This document shows, piece after piece, positions 9,371-17,818 of a stretch of 64,000 nt of DNA. The stretch lies in the NCBI GenBank assembly GCA_937949725.1, contig CALECT010000079.1, positions 1 to 64,000 on the forward strand, in the 5' to 3' direction. The translations under genes were made by a program, and so were the position numbers. Under the pieces are notes generated by a model. That model had not been told where the DNA came from. It saw only the letters and a list, made by a program, of their open reading frames with translations, and ran no database searches. Within the stretch, counting starts at the first letter, position 1, and each line of letters begins with the position of its first letter. The DNA comes from an uncultured Pseudanabaenaceae cyanobacterium. Its GTDB lineage: Bacteria > Cyanobacteriota > Cyanobacteriia > PCC-9006 > JAAUQQ01.

Positions 9371-11539
9371 ATGCCGAAAAATCCCAGGCTCAATTTTATT
9401 CTCTTAGCCAGCGCCATTACGGCGATGACGTTGGGTGCTGCCGCTGGCGTTCTCATTCCCCTCGCTTCATCACTGCGGGATGATCGTCCTAAGGTGGCCA
9501 ATCTGGCCAGGTCTCCCCAATCGCCCGATGCCAAAGGCTTACAAGAGCTCAATGATCTTCAGCTTGAGCTGATTGCCAAGCGCCCCAACGCGGATCAAGC
9601 CCGCAATCGGGCGCGCTATATCTTGGCCAGTCGTTCCCTAGAGGAGCAGCCCCAGGCGGCTTTGGATTGGAGCCAGGGCTTGGAGACTGATTACAAATTA
9701 TTGGCTCCTCAGGTTTTAGCCCTACGCGCCCAGGCACTGACCCAGCTGGGGAATGAAAACCAAGCCGAAGCAGTTTGGCAAGAGCTGGCAACGCTGGATG
9801 GCGATAGCCCTGCGATCGCAGAAGCCCTAGTCCACCTGGCGAAGAAGGATGACAGCTATGGGAATCAAGCGCTGGAGCGTTTTCCCAGCTATCCAGAGAC
9901 AGTTGAACTGGCGATCGCTCGCCTAGAAAAGGAGCCCAAAAACACCGACCTCATGATGCAGGTCGTCCGCTACGGCCTCCACACCGAATCCCTCGATCAG
10001 GTCCTCACCGACCTCGTCGAAAAAGAAGGCATCCAGCTCCAGCCCGAAGACTGGGCCGACGTCGGCTTTGCCCACTGGGAAAAGCTGAACTTCAAAGGTG
10101 GGGCCAAGGCCTACGCCAAAGCCCCTGCCAACGCCAAGCATCTCTATCGCACGGCCCGCAGCCTCCAGCTCAGCCAGCAAGAAACCAAGTCCAAGCCCAT
10201 CTACACCCAGGTAGCTCAATCCTTTGCAGGTAGCGAAGAAGCAGGCCTAGCCCTCAAGCGCTTGGCAGAAATGAACACAAGCCAAAAGGCCCTGCCCTAC
10301 TGGGACCAGCTGATTCAGAGCTACCCAGACTTGGCCCCCGAAGCGCTGCTGGCAAAATCTCGCTTGCTAGATAAGCTCAACAGCCAGGATTCCGCCTCCC
10401 AGATGCGGCAATTCCTGCTGAAGAACCATCCCAAATCCGATGCCGCTGCCGAGTTGCGTTGGGAACTAGCGGAGAAATATGCCGAGGTCAATAGCCTCAA
10501 AGAAGCGGTTCAACTGACAGGGGACATCAAGAAATTCAACGTCGGTCACGAGAACACCCCCCGCGCCATTTTCTGGAACGGTCGCTGGCAACAAAAGCTT
10601 CAGCAAAATCAGCAAGCTGCCGAATCCTTCAATAGCCTGCTAGAAGACTATCCAGACTCCTACTACGCTTGGCGGGCCGCAGCGGTATTGGGCCTCCCTG
10701 TCGGTGACTTCCTCTCCGTCAAAGACCTATCGCCGGAGATGGTGCCCCACACCCAGCGGGGCAACTTGCCTGCGGGCTCTGAAGCCATCAATGAGCTGTA
10801 TGCCATTGGCGAAGACCAAGCGGCCTGGGACCTGTGGCAAACGGAATTCGTTAATCGTCAGGACCCCAGCGTGGCAGAGCAGTTCACCGATGGACTACTG
10901 CGCTTGGGCGTGGGTGATCACCTGGATGGCATCTACATGATTGGCAGCCTGGCCTTCCGCGATGACCCGAAGGAAAAGGCCGAATACGAGGCCCTGAGCA
11001 AGCAACCGGAATATTGGTACGCGCTCTACCCCCTGCCTTTTTTCGATGATATTCAAGCGGCCTCCAAAAACGAAAAGCTCAATCCGTTGCTAGTAACGGC
11101 TCTGATTCGTCAGGAATCGCGCTTTATGCCCGCCATTGGTTCCGTTGTTGGCGCGCGCGGGCTCATGCAAGTCATGCCGGAGACGGCGGACTGGGTCGCT
11201 CCCAATGCAGGCATTGACGAGTTTGAACTAACGGACCCATTGGACAACCTCAAGATGGGCACTTGGTACCTCAACTACACCCATGAGGAGTGGAATGGAA
11301 ATTCCATGCTGGCAGTCGCGAGCTATAACGCTGGGCCAGGCAATGTGTCGGACTGGGTGCAGCGATTTAAGAACGAGGATGTGGATAGCTTTGTGGAGAA
11401 GATTCCCTTCCCAGAGACGCGGGGCTATGTGGAGCATGTGTTTGAGAATTACTGGAATTACATGCGGTTGTATAACCCCGAAATGTCTCAGTTAATGGCG
11501 AAATACGGCAATAATTTGTCGCCTGTAGCAGGACGTTAG
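9371..11539 (+). CDS. Soluble lytic murein transglycosylase (Slt70-like)
   Basis: This enzyme cleaves the MurNAc-GlcNAc bond of peptidoglycan, forming 1,6-anhydro ends, in the periplasm. The N-terminus has a hydrophobic export or anchor segment (LNFILLASAITAMTLGAAAG). Residues about 50-560 are helical repeats resembling TPR or the Slt superhelical ring. The C-terminal goose-type lysozyme domain shows IRQESRF with the catalytic Glu, then ARGLMQVMPETA, AVASYNAGPGNV and a late ETRGYVEHVFENYWNY. I chose ATG 9371 (722 residues); the open frame reaches back to a TTG at 9338. The ring of repeats and the C-terminal catalytic domain match the usual layout of the family. Confidence 0.92.
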   Translation: MPKNPRLNFILLASAITAMTLGAAAGVLIPLASSLRDDRPKVANLARSPQSPDAKGLQELNDLQLELIAKRPNADQARNRARYILASRSLEEQPQAALDWSQGLETDYKLLAPQVLALRAQALTQLGNENQAEAVWQELATLDGDSPAIAEALVHLAKKDDSYGNQALERFPSYPETVELAIARLEKEPKNTDLMMQVVRYGLHTESLDQVLTDLVEKEGIQLQPEDWADVGFAHWEKLNFKGGAKAYAKAPANAKHLYRTARSLQLSQQETKSKPIYTQVAQSFAGSEEAGLALKRLAEMNTSQKALPYWDQLIQSYPDLAPEALLAKSRLLDKLNSQDSASQMRQFLLKNHPKSDAAAELRWELAEKYAEVNSLKEAVQLTGDIKKFNVGHENTPRAIFWNGRWQQKLQQNQQAAESFNSLLEDYPDSYYAWRAAAVLGLPVGDFLSVKDLSPEMVPHTQRGNLPAGSEAINELYAIGEDQAAWDLWQTEFVNRQDPSVAEQFTDGLLRLGVGDHLDGIYMIGSLAFRDDPKEKAEYEALSKQPEYWYALYPLPFFDDIQAASKNEKLNPLLVTALIRQESRFMPAIGSVVGARGLMQVMPETADWVAPNAGIDEFELTDPLDNLKMGTWYLNYTHEEWNGNSMLAVASYNAGPGNVSDWVQRFKNEDVDSFVEKIPFPETRGYVEHVFENYWNYMRLYNPEMSQLMAKYGNNLSPVAGR

Positions 11540-11647
11540 CATAGCTATCACTCTGCACAACTCGCTTGATGGTTGCTGCCCCAGTCAACAAGTTAGTGAG
11601 TTTCTGCATCCTCAATGTTCTTAAAACCTCACACCTCGCTCAAGCAA

Positions 11648-11683
11648 AGCCCCCCGGTGTTTTTCGAAACACACCTGGGGGCT
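11648..11683. terminator. Hairpin between convergent transglycosylase and GUN4-like genes
   Basis: A 13-bp stem (AGCCCCCCGGTGT with ACACCTGGGGGCT) has one mismatch and a 10-base loop. It lies between two convergent stops and probably serves both genes, although neither side has a long T tract. Confidence 0.5.
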
Positions 11684-11702
11684 ACGGGCAAAGCCATCGA
11701 GT

Positions 11703-12410
11703 TTAGCGGTTCATGATGTCCCGCAACCGAATATCAGGGATGGGAGTGCTAGCTGGCGCAGGCTTAGGTGCCGGGGTTTTAATCGGCGAGCTAGGCTTTG
11801 GTGTGGCAGCGGGTGCGGCAGCGGGAGCCACAACTGGCTTGGCATTGGGGTCTTCAATAATATTGCAGGCAACCAACCGCTTGCTCATGGACTGAATCCA
11901 GCCACCGCCCCAGGCATCGGCCATGCCCGCAGGCTTCACTGGGCGCAGGGGCAAATGGCCATCAGGAGCGGTCACGGTGGAGATAAAATCCACAGCCCCA
12001 AGCCAGCCAATGCGGTCCTCAAACTGGGTCACATCGTCGAAGGTTTTGCCATTCATCTTCAGCCAAATATTGGCCTGGGCACTGAGACCAAACTCGCCGT
12101 TACTGGAGCTGGTCCAGAGGTGATCAACGCTGCGCAGGGTCTTGCAGGGCAGCTTGCGGATGTCCTTAGTAATCAAATAGCCACGACCGTACTGATTGAC
12201 TGACTTAAGCAAAATGCTGGTGGTGAGGCGATTGCCCTTCTCCCACTTGCCTTCTGCCAGGGCACCGCTGAGCTGTTCTAGCTCGGTAACGGCAATTGCC
12301 ACTTCCACAGGAGCTTCAGCAGCTTCTACAGTGGCAGGAGCATCTGTGGCCGGAAAAAACGCGGGAGCTACCGAGAGCAAAGTCGTTGAAATCAGCGCAG
12401 CGCTAAGCAT
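11703..12410 (-). CDS. Exported GUN4-like domain protein
   Basis: Residues 1 to about 29 look like a cleavable signal peptide (hydrophobic, Ala-rich). Residues about 42-170 resemble the GUN4 fold: LSGALAEGKWEKGNRLTTSILL (starting as LSGALAEGKWEKG), then a LPCKTLRSVDHLW segment, FGLSAQANIW and FEDRIGW. A Pro/Ala/Lys-rich tail of about 45 residues follows, ending in DIRLRDIMNR. True GUN4 is cytoplasmic or stromal, binds porphyrin and stimulates magnesium chelatase. This paralogue appears to be exported and contains cysteines in LPCK and VACN, so a chlorophyll role is unlikely without evidence. The 235-residue length fits a single domain plus tail. Confidence 0.7.
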   Translation of the reverse strand: MLSAALISTTLLSVAPAFFPATDAPATVEAAEAPVEVAIAVTELEQLSGALAEGKWEKGNRLTTSILLKSVNQYGRGYLITKDIRKLPCKTLRSVDHLWTSSSNGEFGLSAQANIWLKMNGKTFDDVTQFEDRIGWLGAVDFISTVTAPDGHLPLRPVKPAGMADAWGGGWIQSMSKRLVACNIIEDPNAKPVVAPAAAPAATPKPSSPIKTPAPKPAPASTPIPDIRLRDIMNR

Positions 12411-12681
12411 AGGAGAATCAGTAGAACGTCTGGTTCAGGTGACGACAAAGACACCCAAAAAGATGCTTCATCTAGATCGGGCTGAAGTCTATCACTTCTC
12501 GCCAAAATTGACAGGCTCACCGAGCGAATAGATGTAGTTGTGAAACTGACAACTGGAGAAGTGGGCGGCAGGGTTAGGTCGGGTCGGTGCTGGAGCGCTA
12601 AGATCAGGCCTAGGCGATCGCTTACCTTTTGCCATCTGCCACCGTTTCGAGCGATTGAGTCTGGTTTTGAGTTTCTCCCCC

Positions 12682-13611
12682 ATGTTTTTCTCCGTCGTTA
12701 TCCCCACCTACAACCGCAAGCCCATTCTTGAGAAGTGTCTGCGGGCGCTGGAGCAGCAGAATGGGAGCGACCTATACTCCAACTACGAGGTGGTCGTCGT
12801 AGACGATGGCTCTACCGATGGCACGGTGGCCTGGCTTAAAACTAGTGATGAATTTCCCCATGTGCGGCTGTTTGAGCAAGCCCATGGTGGGCCTTCGGCG
12901 GCGCGAAACTACGGTGTGAATGAAGCCAAGGGCGACACCATCATCTTTATTGATAGTGATCTGGTAGTGACGCCGGTGTTTTTGGAGAGCCATGCGAAGG
13001 CTTTGAGTGAGGCTCAGACAGAGACGGGGGGTGACCTGTTTTTCACCTACGGAGCAGTGATTAATACGGCAAATTTTGAGGAGCCGACGGCGGAGCCTTA
13101 CAAGATTACGGATTTTTCAGCGGCGTTTTTTGCCACGGGGAATGTGGCGATCGCCCGTCACTGGCTGATCGAAGCAGGCCTGTTCGACACGGGCTTTCAG
13201 CTCTACGGCTGGGAAGATCTGGAGCTGGGCGTTCGCCTCAAGAATCTGGGCCTGACACTGATTAAATGCCCCGAAGCGGTGGGCTATCACTGGCATCCTG
13301 CCTTTAGCCTGGACCAAATCCCCAAGCTGATTGATCAGGAGATTCAGCGGGGGCGTATGGGGGTGCTGTTTTATCAGAAGCACCCCACCTGGGAAGTGAA
13401 GATGATGATTCAGATGACCTGGATTCATCGAGTGTTGTGGGGCGTTTTGTCCTTGGGCGGCAGGCTTAACGAGCGGACAATGGCTCCTCTACTGCAATGG
13501 CTGATTGATCGGGGTAAGCCCAGCTTGGCGCTGGAGGTGGCGCGGGTGTTTTTGAATTGGTACAACGTCCAGGGAGTTTACGCGGCTTATAGAGAGCAGG
13601 GTGCGGTGTAG
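12682..13611 (+). CDS. Family 2 glycosyltransferase
   Basis: The protein is a GT-A transferase of about 309 residues. It starts with the typical FFSVVIPTYNRKPILEKCL strand-turn, has VVVDDGSTDGT for nucleotide binding and IFIDSDLVV as the DxD-type metal site. A later GWEDLELGVRLKNLG motif matches the acceptor or catalytic ED region of GT2 proteins that resemble chondroitin-type synthases. The sugar and acceptor cannot be read from the sequence. The start is ATG 12682; a TTG at 12655 would add nine residues. It stands alone, outside the exopolysaccharide locus, and no membrane span is obvious. Confidence 0.88.
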   Translation: MFFSVVIPTYNRKPILEKCLRALEQQNGSDLYSNYEVVVVDDGSTDGTVAWLKTSDEFPHVRLFEQAHGGPSAARNYGVNEAKGDTIIFIDSDLVVTPVFLESHAKALSEAQTETGGDLFFTYGAVINTANFEEPTAEPYKITDFSAAFFATGNVAIARHWLIEAGLFDTGFQLYGWEDLELGVRLKNLGLTLIKCPEAVGYHWHPAFSLDQIPKLIDQEIQRGRMGVLFYQKHPTWEVKMMIQMTWIHRVLWGVLSLGGRLNERTMAPLLQWLIDRGKPSLALEVARVFLNWYNVQGVYAAYREQGAV

Positions 13612-14049
13612 GGCAATTTGAGAAAGAATTGAAGAGACAAGAGGCCTCTCCCCCGGCCCCTCTCCGGTCGGAGCGGGGTGGCGTTAGCAAGAGTTCATGG
13701 TTGGGAGCCAACAAGATTAAGCAGCCATGCTTCGACTGCGCTAGCAGCAACCCAATAGGCCAACCAGCCAAGAGCAACATCGCCCATTCCCAATCCAAAA
13801 GGCCACCTCACCCCAAATTCCCACTCTGACACCGTTGTTGGAGGGGTTAACCCGATAGGGGACACATTGTCCCCTGCGGCAGGCCGGAGAAACAATGATG
13901 GGGGACTGGTCCCCAAGGCTGCTTGATTTGCCGCTCGAAAACCCAGCTCTCAAACCACTGCAATAAACGCCTCAGAAGCCAAAGCCCCGGCACTGCTATA
14001 ACAGCGCCAGGGCCTTGCATTACTAGCAACTAGGCATCAGTAAAAACGA
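13612..14049. other. Intergenic region with GC-rich hairpin and gene-end hairpins
   Basis: About 440 bases. Positions 13657-13678 form an imperfect GC hairpin (CCCCTCTCC with GGAGCGGGG) of the kind dispersed in cyanobacterial genomes, shortly after the glycosyltransferase stop. A second hairpin at 13984-14013 is listed separately. Open frames here overlap each other and show no domain. Confidence 0.4.
13984..14013 (-). terminator. Terminator of the small secreted protein gene
   Basis: On the minus-strand RNA, a 12-bp stem (GCCCUGGCGCUG with CAGUGCCGGGGC, including two G-U pairs) has a 6-base loop and is followed by CUUUGGCUUCU. It lies about 36 bases after the stop of the gene at 14050-14352. 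Confidence 0.55.
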
Positions 14050-14352
14050 TTAACAAGCCTCAGGATGCATCATGCACAAATACTCATCAGAGACGATGCT
14101 ATCGCCCTCTTTCGCTGCTTTTTTAGCTGCTCTCCTAGCTTGCCGAGCGGCTTTGGCTGGATTCTTCTGCCCTTCGGTGGCAGAAACGTCTTCTCCAGTC
14201 GTTTCATTGACGACGATGCCGTAGTATTCGCCTTTGTGATGGATAACTTCGACAACGTAGGTGTCGGCGAGGGCTGCCATGGGGAGGCTTAAGGTGGTGG
14301 TGGCAGCGGTAGCAAGGGCAAGAATCAGAGCTTTAGGGTTGATGACTTTCAT
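14050..14352 (-). CDS. Small secreted protein of unknown function
   Basis: The product is 100 residues. Residues 1-29 are a clear signal peptide (MKVINPKALILALATAATTT, ending ALA). The mature part has a short beta-like segment (TYVVEVIHHKGEYYGIVV), a basic Ala/Lys/Arg helix (AKAARQARRAAKKAAKEG) and two cysteines near the end. No family is recognised. The basic helix suggests contact with an acidic surface or polymer, which is inference. It has its own terminator. Confidence 0.65.
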   Translation of the reverse strand: MKVINPKALILALATAATTTLSLPMAALADTYVVEVIHHKGEYYGIVVNETTGEDVSATEGQKNPAKAARQARRAAKKAAKEGDSIVSDEYLCMMHPEAC

Positions 14353-14484
14353 GTTTTTCGGTTAGAGAGAATGTTGCCTCGGTGGATTGGTATCTCACCG
14401 ACATTCTTCTCTAGGGTTGAGTCAAAGCGTTTATGCAGCTCTTAAGATGAGAAAACTATCACAACCTTCTCAACGCATCGTCTA

Positions 14485-15360
14485 ATGCCTACTCCCACTA
14501 CTACAGAATTACCAATTCCTAAATCGTGGGACGAATTTGAAGATATTTCAGCTGATGTACTGAAACGCATGTGGCGAGACCCCTATGTAATTAGAAACGG
14601 GCGTAGTGGGCAAAAACAATTTGGTGTTGATATATACGGTCGGCCCAAACATCTCCATGGCCAAGGAACACAGATAGCTGCTGCCCAGTGTAAGCGAGTG
14701 GAGAAGCTAACCCAGCAGGAGATTGCTGACGAGATCAAGGTAGCGTACAGCTTTAATCCATGTCCTGAAGAGTATTTAATCCTCACAACGCTCAAACGTG
14801 ATGCAAACCTCCAAGCATATGTCCGTTCCAATGCTTGGAATATCAATCGCGTTGAAATACTATTTTGGGATGATCTGTCCTTATACCTATCAGAGTTTGA
14901 TGAGCTATTAAAGAAACATTTTCCATGCTGGTTTCGGTCTAGCACATCCAAGAGTGAGCTTATTCGGCTTTTAGTTGAATCTATTCCAGATGACTTCGAA
15001 TACGATGACCAGATTGGTCAATATCTCCATAAAAGCGATATCGCTGTCCGGCTGCGACTCAACCGCCCTGATGAGCCAGAACTATTTGTAGAACCATGGA
15101 CTCAGCGATTCCCTGACAAGGATGCATATCGCCAAGAAGTGTATCTTGAATACAATGGCTATCGTATCGAAACATTTTGGTTCGTTTATGTTGATGGCAA
15201 TCGATATCTACTACCGTATCCAAGATCTAGAAATGATCTAAGAATTTCACCATTTCAATATCATCTAGCTGCAATTCTTAATGCAAAGATCTCTAGTCAC
15301 GGATTAGACCGTGGGTTAGAAATGTCTGGCATTGTTGTTGATCCTCAAATCAAAACATAG
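14485..15360 (+). CDS. Mrr-like restriction-endonuclease-fold protein
   Basis: The N-terminal 120 residues of this 291-residue protein resemble the Mrr/REase-like nuclease fold. SWDEFEDISADVLKRMW could be the leading helix, FGVDIYG supplies the Asp, and AAAQCKR supplies the Q-x-K pair of the PD-(D/E)xK site. A strand follows (EEYLILTT). The C-terminal half (about 150-291) is not recognised. No methyltransferase or ATPase partner lies next to it, so it may be an orphan modification-dependent nuclease or another DNA-processing enzyme. The base composition is more AT-rich than its left neighbours, which hints at recent acquisition. Confidence 0.6.
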   Translation: MPTPTTTELPIPKSWDEFEDISADVLKRMWRDPYVIRNGRSGQKQFGVDIYGRPKHLHGQGTQIAAAQCKRVEKLTQQEIADEIKVAYSFNPCPEEYLILTTLKRDANLQAYVRSNAWNINRVEILFWDDLSLYLSEFDELLKKHFPCWFRSSTSKSELIRLLVESIPDDFEYDDQIGQYLHKSDIAVRLRLNRPDEPELFVEPWTQRFPDKDAYRQEVYLEYNGYRIETFWFVYVDGNRYLLPYPRSRNDLRISPFQYHLAAILNAKISSHGLDRGLEMSGIVVDPQIKT

Positions 15361-15417
15361 AGATTTTTTGCTCAAAGCAGTTGGTAGCCTGGGCAATGAT
15401 GCAGAGATGAATTACTT

Positions 15418-15658
15418 AAAAACCTGGCCAATCAACTATTAGCACCATGGACTGTACTACAGGCATCCCAGCCTCAGCAAACCTCGCATAAGCCCATCCT
15501 CCTGCCCCGTAGGCTCTTAGCACCAGGCACCACTACCAGAGACGTGCAATCTCTGACAAAAAGACCTTCCGCGCTAGCTTCGGATCGCGAGCCTGAATCT
15601 CCTTCAATAAATCATTCACTGTCTAAGCCACACAGCCGGGCTCTTCGCCACCCCTGCC
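15418..15658 (-). pseudogene. Degenerate partial copy of the cysteine hydrolase 3' end
   Basis: This stretch repeats, in the same orientation, the last 240 or so bases of the gene at 16624-17655. Long identical blocks include GCCTCAGCAAACCTCGCATA (15471 here and about 16682 in the gene) and GAGACGTGCAATC. Translated on the minus strand it still gives AYARFAEAGM, then DWPGF and a stop, against AYARFAEAGM and DWPGFQQ in the intact gene. Other parts contain substitutions and small indels that break the frame, and there is no start. The copy and the original lie on either side of the DUF4375 gene. Confidence 0.85.
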
Positions 15659-15701
15659 AAGAAGCCTCAACCAACCCAACAATCCTCACCTATCTCAAAA
15701 G

Positions 15702-16529
15702 ATGTCAGGACAATACCCTCAGCAATCAGTCATCGTCTCCGACACAGCAGTCAAAAGCGATGAGCCCTATGACATCATCCAATCCAACATTGAGTTTCTA
15801 AATGCTCAATTTGAAAAACACTTGACCCATGAGGAAGTTTCTCAACATTCCCTGCAAAGCTACTACGTCGACTACTTCCTCGCCCAGCTCAACAACGGAG
15901 GATTCTCACAGTTTGTCTACAACTCCCGTTGGGGTGACTGCATCCATCACACAATCGACGGACTCGCTGCAATGGGTGCAGTCAAACATCTCGATTTATT
16001 CGCAAAAGCAACCCAACTGATCAAGGAACGACTCGGCGCCCAAAGACTCCAGAAATTCCTCTCCAGTGAATACTTTGGCGACAACGAAGAACATGACATC
16101 CTCAACGAGCTGAACAGCAAGTTTTTCGCGCTCTCAAACACTGAAGACCTCATCGAGCTGAATGCACAATGGCTTCGAGGCTTAAACGACCTCGTCGTTT
16201 TGTCAGAATCTGACATAGCCCAAGAGATTCAGCGAAGAGCCAAGGCAATCCCGGATCGCGAAGCAAGAATTTCAGCAGCACGCAACGCTGAGCCGCGTTA
16301 CATGAAACTGATTCGAGCACTCTGTATTGCCGCAGGCCATGAACTGGACCGCATCACAACTGGAGACCCAACCCGCGAATACCAGGGTCAACGGACCATG
16401 GCATGGCATTTCCTCACCGACCGTGGACATTTCCACATGCTCGACATTGACGGAAAAGCCCTCATGTTTGAAGGCAGAACTGACAATATTGTCTGCGAGA
16501 TCGAAGCTCCCGAGGAATTCGGCCCCTAG
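15702..16529 (+). CDS. DUF4375 (DMP19-like) domain protein
   Basis: The protein is 275 residues. Residues about 55-170 match the DMP19/DUF4375 pattern: a helical YYVDYFLAQLNNGGFSQFVY, then a region beginning DGLAAMGAVKHLDLF. The C-terminal 80 residues hold a CIAAGHELDRI segment and a domain with many aromatic and His residues. Family function is poorly defined. The gene runs opposite to the neighbouring hydrolase and is bracketed by that gene's 3' end and its degenerate duplicate, so it looks like an inserted passenger. Confidence 0.72.
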   Translation: MSGQYPQQSVIVSDTAVKSDEPYDIIQSNIEFLNAQFEKHLTHEEVSQHSLQSYYVDYFLAQLNNGGFSQFVYNSRWGDCIHHTIDGLAAMGAVKHLDLFAKATQLIKERLGAQRLQKFLSSEYFGDNEEHDILNELNSKFFALSNTEDLIELNAQWLRGLNDLVVLSESDIAQEIQRRAKAIPDREARISAARNAEPRYMKLIRALCIAAGHELDRITTGDPTREYQGQRTMAWHFLTDRGHFHMLDIDGKALMFEGRTDNIVCEIEAPEEFGP

Positions 16530-16542
16530 GAGAGGCCGAATT
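16516..16542 (+). terminator. Hairpin at the end of the DUF4375 gene
   Basis: A perfect 9-bp inverted repeat (AATTCGGCC and GGCCGAATT) with a 9-base loop spans the stop codon. No T tract follows, so termination is only a possibility. Confidence 0.35.
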
Positions 16543-16623
16543 ATCAAACAAGCACTGGAATTGCAGTTGAATCGAGCCTGAAATCGCTCTTCCTAGCGGC
16601 AACCCCGTGCCTTAAACATTTAA

Positions 16624-17655
16624 TTATTGCTGAAAACCTGGCCAATCAGCCATCGGCACCGTGGACGTCACCACATGCATCCCCGCCTCAGCAAACCTCG
16701 CATAGGCTGCATCCCCCTGCTCCGTAAAGTCCACCACCCCAGGCACCACGACCGGAGACGTGCAATCCTCCAGCAAATAAACCTTCTGGGCCAGCTGCGG
16801 ATCGCGAGCCTGAATCTCCGTCAGCAAATCATCCACCGTCCAAGCCACACAATGGCTCTTCGCCTGCCCCGCCACAACCACCGCATCAAAGCTCAGCAAG
16901 TGGTCAATAAACGCAGCATTCTTCTGGGCAATCGGATTACCATCCGCCCCATCCATCACCTCAGGCCGCAGCACCGAGTAATTTTCCGTCAGCGGATTGC
17001 CCCCCTTCACTTCAAACCGCGTCTGGCTTTCCCGCGCCCGATTGTGAAAGAAACAGGCCTCCTCAAACGCCGACACCAGCGCATGGCCAATGCCACCCAG
17101 CATGGAGTGATAGGGCCAAATCGTCAGCGGATACTTGCCATCATCACTCAGCCGCTGGGCATAGTGCAGCGCAAACTCTTGCAGACCCTCCAGCTCACCA
17201 CCGATGCTTGCGGCAATGGCTGGATTCACCCGCCACTTCCCCTGCACCACCTCATCTAAGCCAATCATCGTCATCGGCGCAGGATTATTGCCCTCGCCAT
17301 CCACCCAAAACGCAGGATGAAAAATCTGTACAGCAGTGTGGGTGTCCAGCGTCGGCGCAATCTCCGTAATCGACCCCAAATTGCGATAAATAAACTCGCA
17401 GAGGCGACGGCTATCATCCACCGCCCCCGTCCCGGAGCGACCACCCACAAATAGCTCGTAATCGGGAATGCAAAAGGTATTCTGTACATCGATCGCCAAC
17501 AAACAAACCCGCTTCCCATCCCCCGCAGCCTTAGCAATACCATGCTGCTGCGCCCAAGCCTTCGCCTGCCCCGCCCGCTCCAAATAAGGAACGCGAAACA
17601 CCTCACCACAACGAGCAGCATCAAAAAAGTCAGGAACCATCAGTTCAGTTGTCAT
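16624..17655 (-). CDS. Isochorismatase/nicotinamidase-type cysteine hydrolase
   Basis: The protein has about 343 residues, longer than a standard PncA (about 200). LLAIDVQNTF carries the catalytic Asp and GQAKSHCVAWTV the nucleophilic Cys of the family. THTAVQIFHPAFW is the D-x-H-x-x-x-x-x-H-like metal region. The family hydrolyses nicotinamide, isochorismate or N-carbamoyl amides. The nearby ADP-ribosylglycohydrolase and NrtR favour nicotinamide release or salvage, but the extra length leaves the substrate open. The start at 17655 has GGAG seven bases upstream; the open frame extends to 17694. A degenerate copy of its 3' end lies at 15418-15658. Confidence 0.82.
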   Translation of the reverse strand: MTTELMVPDFFDAARCGEVFRVPYLERAGQAKAWAQQHGIAKAAGDGKRVCLLAIDVQNTFCIPDYELFVGGRSGTGAVDDSRRLCEFIYRNLGSITEIAPTLDTHTAVQIFHPAFWVDGEGNNPAPMTMIGLDEVVQGKWRVNPAIAASIGGELEGLQEFALHYAQRLSDDGKYPLTIWPYHSMLGGIGHALVSAFEEACFFHNRARESQTRFEVKGGNPLTENYSVLRPEVMDGADGNPIAQKNAAFIDHLLSFDAVVVAGQAKSHCVAWTVDDLLTEIQARDPQLAQKVYLLEDCTSPVVVPGVVDFTEQGDAAYARFAEAGMHVVTSTVPMADWPGFQQ

Positions 17656-17818
17656 AGCAATTCTCCAAGAAGTCAGAATAAAATCAGTCCGCAATCTTCA
17701 GCCCCAGGTCGCTCCCCTCGTTCCCTGCTCAGCAAAAGTATCGTGCCTATTGGCTCGGTCCCCTGTCTCCTTTAGGAGAAAGGGCTAGGGAAAGAGGCTG
17801 CCTTGCCGCTTGCTCAGC

